A DNA stretch of 64,000 nucleotides. It comes from a virus. The stretch lies in IMG/VR virus record IMGVR_UViG_3300017772_002264, positions 1-64,000 of that record. One strand, written 5' to 3'. A program made the translations under genes and the position numbers. This document shows positions 58,470-64,000 of this stretch, one piece after another. Under the pieces are notes generated by a model. That model worked only from the letters and a program-made list of their open reading frames with translations, searched no databases and had not been told where the DNA came from. Within the stretch, counting starts at the first letter, position 1. Each line of letters begins with the position of its first letter.

Positions 58470-60269
58470 TTATTTTCGTTTTTTTCCATGTGAACCGCAA
58501 CTTGCGTCCATTAGTTTCTGTGCTACTACATCGATTTTTGCAAAGTCTGAGTCAGTTAGGTCAGACATTTTCTTTGGATTAGATTTTAGTTTGATGTTCT
58601 TACCACCAACTGAGATAGAGTCACCAGCTTTCTTACCTTGCTTAGCCGCTTTATCTAGTTCTTTGTAGAATTCATTGTACTCTGACATTGCAAGTCTAGC
58701 CGAATTGTTAACAATTCTGTCTGCTACATCGTCTGCATTGAATACTTTTTTCTTACTTGTTGGGATAGCACCACCACTAACACCAGATAGTTTGTTTTGC
58801 ATACCAATTGCCGCCGCTTTCGCAACACCACCGATACCTTTACCTACTGCTTTTGTGATTGGTGAATTCTTTACTGCTTTGCCAACTGCGATACCCTTTT
58901 CAATGCCTCTAGCTGTTTTAATTGCTGTTTTCTTATCCATTCCTGCTTTAGCCGCCATACCTACGCCTACTTTAGCAAGTGTGCCTAATTTGCCCTCTTT
59001 AAGTGAGGACATAGCAAAGTCGGCAATCTTTAACATACCAGCTTTAGTTTTTAGCATGTTGTCAATTTTTTCTTTGTTAGCATCGTTAACTTTATCATAA
59101 ACTTGTGTAACAGCCGATGCAGTAAATAAATCTACTTTCATCTGGCCATCATCAAATTTAACAGGCATATTTTGTTTGTCTGCTACGATTTTCTTTAGAG
59201 TATCCATTGCACCTTCTTCAATCATTGCTGATTCTTCTACTGCCAAATGTGCATCGATACCAGCAGTTGATTTCATCTTCCAATGTTCAGCCGCCTTTTT
59301 AGCCGCTCCGTATGAGGTAGTCGCATGACATTCGTGTTTGCCTTTTTTAGCATGTACACAAATGTATGGTTTTTCATCTGCTTCTGAAACTGATTCATTT
59401 GCGTGACCAAGTTCTGCCATTCTTTTAGCAACAATATCTCTAACGTCTTTGTTACCTTGTTCTTGTGCTTCGGCCATATCATCTAATAATTCATCATCAA
59501 ACACAAAAGACATAACCATATCAGTTGTTTCGTCATTTGCTTCACGTGGTTCATCCATGAATTCATTATATTTTGAAACTGCCTCAGCATATTCTTCTTC
59601 TGGTTGACCATCATATTTCATTAGTCCGCCAATCATAGTACCTTCTTTGATACCTGATGCTTTGGCTTCTGCATTAAGTGATGCTATTCTACGCATAAGT
59701 TCTGCTTTTAATTCTGGGTCTTTGCTTGTCTCAGGGTCCAACTGAATGTCTTGTAATGCTTTTCTTTTTGCATCGTAATCATCTTGGGTGAGCGACCCTG
59801 CTGATTCTTCCATGCTTTCTTCTGCGTCTGGCTTGTTGGCCATCACTGCATCATAGTCTGCCATTTCTTCATCGTTTGGCATTTCCTCTGCACCTGGAAC
59901 ATTCATGTCCATACCGCTCATTTCACCATCTTCTGGTTCTTCGGGAGACATATCAGGTGCCATGTCCATGTCGCTTGGTGCTTCTGGATCCATCGATGGG
60001 ATTTCACCAGGCATATCCATAGCCGGAGCCTGGTCATTACCTAATTCTAGTGTATGCATACGAGCCGCTAGACTATCAGACATACGTTCATATGCCTCAT
60101 AAGACTTATTATGCTGTTGCGAAAATGTTAAGGCTAAATCATGAACCGCATCACGGGCATTCTTTCCACCTTCTAATTCTGTTTTGAGTTGTTCCGTACC
60201 ACGGTTTAAGTAATCTTCAAACTCATCGTTGTTGATTACAAAACTCTCTGTTAATTGTGTAAGTTTCAT
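58470..60269 (-). CDS. Large acidic multi-domain protein, possibly virion-associated
   Basis: The protein is 599 aa. The start (MKLTQLTESFVINNDEFEDY, GAGAG site) precedes a low-complexity region rich in Met, Asp, Pro and Glu (roughly residues 75-150). A basic Ala/Lys/Gly-rich stretch follows (about 410-505, e.g. VGVGMAAKAGMDKKTAIKTA), then a basic end KKRK. KPYICVHAKKGKHECHATTS is a short separate module. The mix of acidic and basic low-complexity parts would suit an internal head or scaffold-type protein. No enzymatic motif is evident; the function is inferred from composition only. Confidence 0.6.
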   Translation of the reverse strand: MKLTQLTESFVINNDEFEDYLNRGTEQLKTELEGGKNARDAVHDLALTFSQQHNKSYEAYERMSDSLAARMHTLELGNDQAPAMDMPGEIPSMDPEAPSDMDMAPDMSPEEPEDGEMSGMDMNVPGAEEMPNDEEMADYDAVMANKPDAEESMEESAGSLTQDDYDAKRKALQDIQLDPETSKDPELKAELMRRIASLNAEAKASGIKEGTMIGGLMKYDGQPEEEYAEAVSKYNEFMDEPREANDETTDMVMSFVFDDELLDDMAEAQEQGNKDVRDIVAKRMAELGHANESVSEADEKPYICVHAKKGKHECHATTSYGAAKKAAEHWKMKSTAGIDAHLAVEESAMIEEGAMDTLKKIVADKQNMPVKFDDGQMKVDLFTASAVTQVYDKVNDANKEKIDNMLKTKAGMLKIADFAMSSLKEGKLGTLAKVGVGMAAKAGMDKKTAIKTARGIEKGIAVGKAVKNSPITKAVGKGIGGVAKAAAIGMQNKLSGVSGGAIPTSKKKVFNADDVADRIVNNSARLAMSEYNEFYKELDKAAKQGKKAGDSISVGGKNIKLKSNPKKMSDLTDSDFAKIDVVAQKLMDASCGSHGKKRK

Positions 60270-60499
60270 TATTTTGCTCTCTTAATCATTGGACTCTTGA
60301 CAGGCTTATTGTAAACTAAATTACCTACATTAGCAGAAAAACCCATCTTATAGTTCTTTTGTTTCTTACCAGGTGTCAAATACCCATATGGGTCTACTGC
60401 CTTTTTGGCATCCTTAGCTTTCGTACCCGGTGTCATTGGCATAGCCACACCTGCAAACGCTCCACTAAAATTTTCACCTAATAATTCTGTTAATTTCAT
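60269..60499 (-). CDS. Small basic protein, unknown
   Basis: The protein is 76 aa (MKLTELLGENFSGAFAGVAM...) with a basic C terminus (KSPMIKRAK). It begins like the next gene (MKLTQL), suggesting a shared leader. There is no ribosome site: a GATAAATAG late box ends just before the ATG, and the predicted +1 is the A of the ATG. An upstream TTG start would run through the box. The function is unknown. Confidence 0.6.
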   Translation of the reverse strand: MKLTELLGENFSGAFAGVAMPMTPGTKAKDAKKAVDPYGYLTPGKKQKNYKMGFSANVGNLVYNKPVKSPMIKRAK

Positions 60500-60503
60500 A
60501 TTA

Positions 60504-60512
60504 CTATTTATC
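60504..60512 (-). promoter_or_regulatory. Late promoter box GATAAATAG
   Basis: With T4 late spacing +1 falls at 60499, the first base of the ATG, giving a leaderless mRNA for the 76-aa gene. Confidence 0.5.
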
Positions 60513-60523
60513 AAATTAATTAA

Positions 60524-61846
60524 TTAATTGGAATTTACTAGTTCATTGAAGTGTGGGAAGCACTCTGAATATGAGATTTTGCGTCTATCTTCTAATATTT
60601 TAAACTGTTTTTGTGCTATTAGCTTAGTTTCTACTGGCACTTCGCTTTCTACTAGTGATTTCATTGTCTTCATTAATCTAATATATCTTTGTTTTTTATA
60701 GAAATTACCAGACATATTCTGAAAATATTCTATTTGTTCTTCTATTGCATCTGCATGATGTGGCTCTAATGAATCTACTGCTAAATGCACTGGATTATCT
60801 ACCCAATTCTGATGCATTAATATTGTCTTATCGTATTCATACTTATTTATTTTATCATTAAGGTACACTAAAAAATCTTTGAAGTAGGGAAGACTTAAAC
60901 TATTGTGGGCGCAACCAAAACCAATAATTAGATTATCAATATCCTTTGATTTCTCAAAAAATAAATCTAAGTTTTCATCCCATTTATTAAAATCTAATCC
61001 CCACCTAATCAATTCACTCTGCTTATTTAATGCTTCACCTGATAGTTGCATTTCGTAACGTATATTTGGAGTTCTATGTACTAGTTCAATAAATTTATCG
61101 AATTTCTTTTTAGGGAAGTTTAAATTTGTTGTAACAGTGATTACTACTATTTGTCCTTCAGTGTGAGTGTCATTGATGTTTACCATAAATTCTTCAATAA
61201 ACTTAAACATATGGTCAGTAAAAAACGGCTCTCCGCCTAGTAAACTAAAGTTAACATGTCCTTGTCCTACTAATTTCTTATCCCAATAATCATTTAAAAT
61301 ATTCAGTGTCTTATCAAACATTGCATCATCTGTATCTGGAAAACGCTGACCTACTTCTTTTTGCCAACGAGTACTAGAACCAGCCCAACAATATACACAC
61401 GCCATGTTGCATTTATTTGTTAATTCTATTTCAATAAACTTGAAGTTGTCACGTTCCATCATATCTCTATGAAATTGTTTAGCCATGTTTGGATGATTGC
61501 CAGCTTTTTGTAAACGCATTCTCCACGGATAATCGTAATTACTGTTATATGATGTTCTAACACTCTCTCCGCCTGCATCTTCTGTTCTCCAACAACCTGA
61601 ACAATCTGTACTGCGGGTGCCTCCACTTAATTCATACTTTCGTTGTTGTAGTATAGGATGATTAAATAAAAAATCTTCGGTAAGCGTATCTATGTCAAAT
61701 GTTAGTTCTTTCATTTGCTCAGGCGTATGTTGTGTTTTACAACACCACTTTACTGTTCTTTGAGGTAAGGATATTATAATGTCGTTCCAGTTTTTGAAAC
61801 ACATTGTATTTTTTAAATTATGAAGATTTGGATTTAGTTCATTCAT
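60524..61846 (-). CDS. Radical SAM protein, twitch-type
   Basis: The protein is 440 aa. Cysteines before the barrel (C35-C36 in VKWCCKT, C82 and C85 in DCSGCWRT) and the radical SAM motif C146-C150-C153 (CNMACVYC), then LLGGEPFFTDHMFKFI. The plan matches the proteins at 13369, 16826 and 21982, so a family member lies outside the main cluster. It overlaps the CCA-transferase gene by four bases (ATGA). The substrate is unknown. Confidence 0.85.
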   Translation of the reverse strand: MNELNPNLHNLKNTMCFKNWNDIIISLPQRTVKWCCKTQHTPEQMKELTFDIDTLTEDFLFNHPILQQRKYELSGGTRSTDCSGCWRTEDAGGESVRTSYNSNYDYPWRMRLQKAGNHPNMAKQFHRDMMERDNFKFIEIELTNKCNMACVYCWAGSSTRWQKEVGQRFPDTDDAMFDKTLNILNDYWDKKLVGQGHVNFSLLGGEPFFTDHMFKFIEEFMVNINDTHTEGQIVVITVTTNLNFPKKKFDKFIELVHRTPNIRYEMQLSGEALNKQSELIRWGLDFNKWDENLDLFFEKSKDIDNLIIGFGCAHNSLSLPYFKDFLVYLNDKINKYEYDKTILMHQNWVDNPVHLAVDSLEPHHADAIEEQIEYFQNMSGNFYKKQRYIRLMKTMKSLVESEVPVETKLIAQKQFKILEDRRKISYSECFPHFNELVNSN

Positions 61847-64000
61847 TTTTTCTTTGTACGCAGTAGCTTTTTAGGTTTCCCATCCTTGTCTACGTCATTA
61901 CCAAACTTTTTAGCTTGTTTAGTAATTTCATTGGGTCCTACATCAACTGTGGTATTTATACCTGGTACGACACGCCCTACGCCTGCCGCCTCTTTAACAT
62001 CTTTTCTACTGAATACTTTTTTAATTGCTTGTACTGTATTGGCTGTAGTCGTTGTGTGATGTTTAATTGCGATACCACCTGCTGATTGCCATCCTTTGAC
62101 ATTCTTACCAAAATCATCAATTAACAAGTTCGGTGTACCGTCTTGCTTAGTTGCATATTTTGATTTGTTATGGTCAATGATAACTTGCTCTGGTTTAAAG
62201 AAGTTTAAATGTTTTCTCACCCACTCTCTTTTACCAGGATCCACGTTTGGATCGTTTGCAAGAGGGGAACTTAATATTTTATATTTGCCTTTTGTGGCTT
62301 TAATTGTGTTGAGCAGTTCTTTATGACCTGCTAGTGTTGGCAAATCTTCCCAGAAGTTTGGAGTATTAACAATCTTCTTAAGTGCTTTGCCTATTTGCTC
62401 TTTTGGTATGTCTCTGTATGATTTGACATTCATAATTCTAGCCCACTCATTAAAGAAATCAACCAATACGCCATCCATATCCACATATACATCAGGAGTA
62501 TTATCTTCTAATAGTCTTTCGAAATCTTCATCTAATGATTTTTTATTCATCCAATTATCATACTTGCTTTCAGCCCAATTTGCAACCTTTTTCGTATCTG
62601 TTTTTACCCATGGTCCTCGATGCATGAATTTTGCTGAGATAGATACTTGTTTACCGAACAGTTCTTTTGGATGAAGTATGGATATATGATAAAGTCTCTT
62701 GTCATTATCAACACCTGTGACTTCAACTTCAATTTGTTCATACTTCTTACCAGCAAACTTGACATTATGTCCTGTCATAAACTTGCCTACTGCTTCTAAT
62801 ACTATGGTTTCTTTAACTGGAACTTTATTTAACAAGTCTTCCTTGCTTAGTTTGTAGTTAGATTTCATCCACTCATCTTTTAAATCAGCAATCATCTTAC
62901 CAAGATTAGGACCAGCTACATAACCTCTTGCTAGTAAGTCTTTACCATTGATTGGGAAGTCTGGTTGTTCAAATCCGTGTACTGCATCATATACATCATT
63001 CTTGCCATGCATGTTTGCCCATGCAAGTAAATGATCCTGTGAGGCACCATTGATAATCATATCTTGTGCTTGTTTTGGATTGATGTTTTCACCTTTGTGC
63101 TTGATTAAGAAGTCAAACATTTCTCTATCGTAATTGCTCATCTTCCAATCTCTTGCAATACCACTACTGTCCAGCATTCTTGCAAGGGCAATAATAGGTC
63201 CTGTAGGCTCACCTAATTTAGCTGGATTGATACCTTCAAGTCCAATCTTACTTGATACGCCTGTCTTGTTCATCCATTCAAGTGCTTCTTTGGCACTCGA
63301 ACCCATTAACAATTTGCTCATTTCTTGCCAAATTCTTTCAACAGATAAACCTGTCATGCCATCTGCATTATCTTTGATTGCATTTAATGTGACATCGTCC
63401 CACTTTGGACTATCTAACTTAGATTGAAATCTAAAGTATCTTAAGATACGCAAATAATCTTCTTTAATTCTTTCTTCTGGATCCCCTACGAACCTACTTA
63501 CTTTATCTTGCAAGTCGTCCATACCACCATTGTAATCATGTACTGTACCGTCAATGTCCATTGACATTGCGTTGTATGTTAAGTCTCTACGTTTGGCATC
63601 TTCTTCCCATGAACGTACAAATTCTACATCAGCATGTCTACCATCAGTATTTGTATCTGCACGTAGAGTTGTTATTTCAAAATCTTCACCATCGATAACC
63701 GCAGTTATTGTACCATGCTCTATGCCTGTAGGAATGTGTCTGATACCTTCTTTGTCAAGCATAGCAATCATTTCATCCGGTGTAGCATCTGTGGCAAAGT
63801 CAATATCTTTTGGCTCTTTACCTAATGCAATATCTCTTACAGCGCCACCTACTATTCTGACTTCATATTGATTCTTTTTAAATACTTTATCTAGCTTACG
63901 AATAGCCTGGGTAATGATAGGTTTGACGTTCAATGCTTCTTCTCTTAATGCTGATAACATAGTGTTCAGTGCTTCATTAACTCTTTCGTTTGTTTGTGGA
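61843..64000 (-). CDS. CCA-adding enzyme/poly(A) polymerase-HAD fusion (start may lie outside)
   Basis: At least 705 aa. The N-terminal nucleotidyltransferase domain has RIVGGAVRDIALGKEPKDID (GG...DxD), RRDLTYNAM and DYLRILRYFRFQ of class II CCA-adding enzymes and poly(A) polymerases. The C-terminal 200 residues form a HAD domain: DVYVDMDGVLVDFFNEW and NLLIDDFGKNVKGW, like 5'-nucleotidases. The ATG at 63960 is possible but has no ribosome site, and the frame stays open to the window edge, so the true start is probably beyond 64000. The fusion suggests tRNA or RNA 3'-end processing with phosphate removal; that is inference. Confidence 0.8.
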   Translation of the reverse strand, partial: PQTNERVNEALNTMLSALREEALNVKPIITQAIRKLDKVFKKNQYEVRIVGGAVRDIALGKEPKDIDFATDATPDEMIAMLDKEGIRHIPTGIEHGTITAVIDGEDFEITTLRADTNTDGRHADVEFVRSWEEDAKRRDLTYNAMSMDIDGTVHDYNGGMDDLQDKVSRFVGDPEERIKEDYLRILRYFRFQSKLDSPKWDDVTLNAIKDNADGMTGLSVERIWQEMSKLLMGSSAKEALEWMNKTGVSSKIGLEGINPAKLGEPTGPIIALARMLDSSGIARDWKMSNYDREMFDFLIKHKGENINPKQAQDMIINGASQDHLLAWANMHGKNDVYDAVHGFEQPDFPINGKDLLARGYVAGPNLGKMIADLKDEWMKSNYKLSKEDLLNKVPVKETIVLEAVGKFMTGHNVKFAGKKYEQIEVEVTGVDNDKRLYHISILHPKELFGKQVSISAKFMHRGPWVKTDTKKVANWAESKYDNWMNKKSLDEDFERLLEDNTPDVYVDMDGVLVDFFNEWARIMNVKSYRDIPKEQIGKALKKIVNTPNFWEDLPTLAGHKELLNTIKATKGKYKILSSPLANDPNVDPGKREWVRKHLNFFKPEQVIIDHNKSKYATKQDGTPNLLIDDFGKNVKGWQSAGGIAIKHHTTTTANTVQAIKKVFSRKDVKEAAGVGRVVPGINTTVDVGPNEITKQAKKFGNDVDKDGKPKKLLRTKKK

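Noticed and set aside
1-64000. CRISPR array, insertion sequence or integrase
   Set aside because: No regularly spaced repeats, transposase or integrase motifs were seen; the two HNH/endonuclease VII-like genes are the only candidates for mobile DNA.

Overview
The window looks like part of the genome of a marine T4-like myovirus. On the minus strand it carries a family-B DNA polymerase (gp43-like), sliding clamp (gp45-like), T4-type RNase H, an endonuclease VII-like protein, a DsbA-like protein, thymidylate synthase and DHFR. Genes are packed with 1-20 base overlaps, the sequence is AT-rich, and T4-type late promoter boxes (ATAAATA) sit beside strong TTGACA/TATAAT promoters. No photosystem genes are visible, so the host (SAR11-like, cyanobacterial or other) cannot be fixed from this window. 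No head, tail or baseplate gene was recognised.

Layout. 1-2100: short early genes on the minus strand, each behind its own copy of one conserved promoter, plus two poorly coding stretches (60-440 and 1032-2194) with hairpins, 10-bp tandem repeats and a duplicated 19-mer resembling a T7-class promoter core. 2195-3354 (minus): an acyl carrier protein coupled to a radical SAM protein. 3382-26092 (plus): one 23 kb operon with hydroxylases, an SGNH-like protein, a carbamoyltransferase, a 1522-aa tandem-repeat protein, two methyltransferase-like proteins, seven radical SAM proteins and a PLP aminotransferase. 26089-29448 (minus): thyA, endonuclease VII-like, DHFR and small conserved genes. 29556-31470: an HNH nuclease and a VWA/metallopeptidase protein. 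31528-38349: two small genes, then a six-gene lipid-like operon of acyl ligase, flavin halogenase, two desaturases, GNAT and 3-oxoacyl-ACP synthase. 38421-39548: MoxR ATPase. 39640-45705: HtrA-like protease, SbmA-like membrane protein, phosphomannomutase-like HAD, RNase H. 45711-53231: rhodanese, MetK, QueE, FolE, glycosyltransferase, Apt, QueD-like and DpdA. 53235-58384: clamp, DNA methyltransferase, polymerase, DsbA-like. 58470-64000: a large acidic protein, a tenth radical SAM protein and a CCA-transferase/HAD fusion.

How it fits together. Three accessory programmes stand out. (1) A 7-deazaguanine DNA-modification pathway (FolE, QueD-like, QueE, DpdA) with a glycosyltransferase and Apt in the same gene run. 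(2) A battery of ten radical SAM enzymes, with a phage-encoded SAM synthetase that could feed them. (3) A phage-borne fatty-acid/natural-product-like set: ACP, ketosynthase, acyl-activating enzyme, two desaturases and a halogenase. The last lies between the two halves of a MoxR/VWA pair that is normally adjacent. It has its own promoter, which overlaps a terminator.

Regulation shows unusual features. A promoter family carries a conserved motif inside the -35/-10 spacer. Promoters lie within or against terminator hairpins. Three late genes without Shine-Dalgarno sequences have start codons within one base of the predicted late transcription start, which suggests leaderless mRNAs. All functional calls are from reading the translated sequence; no database search was run.
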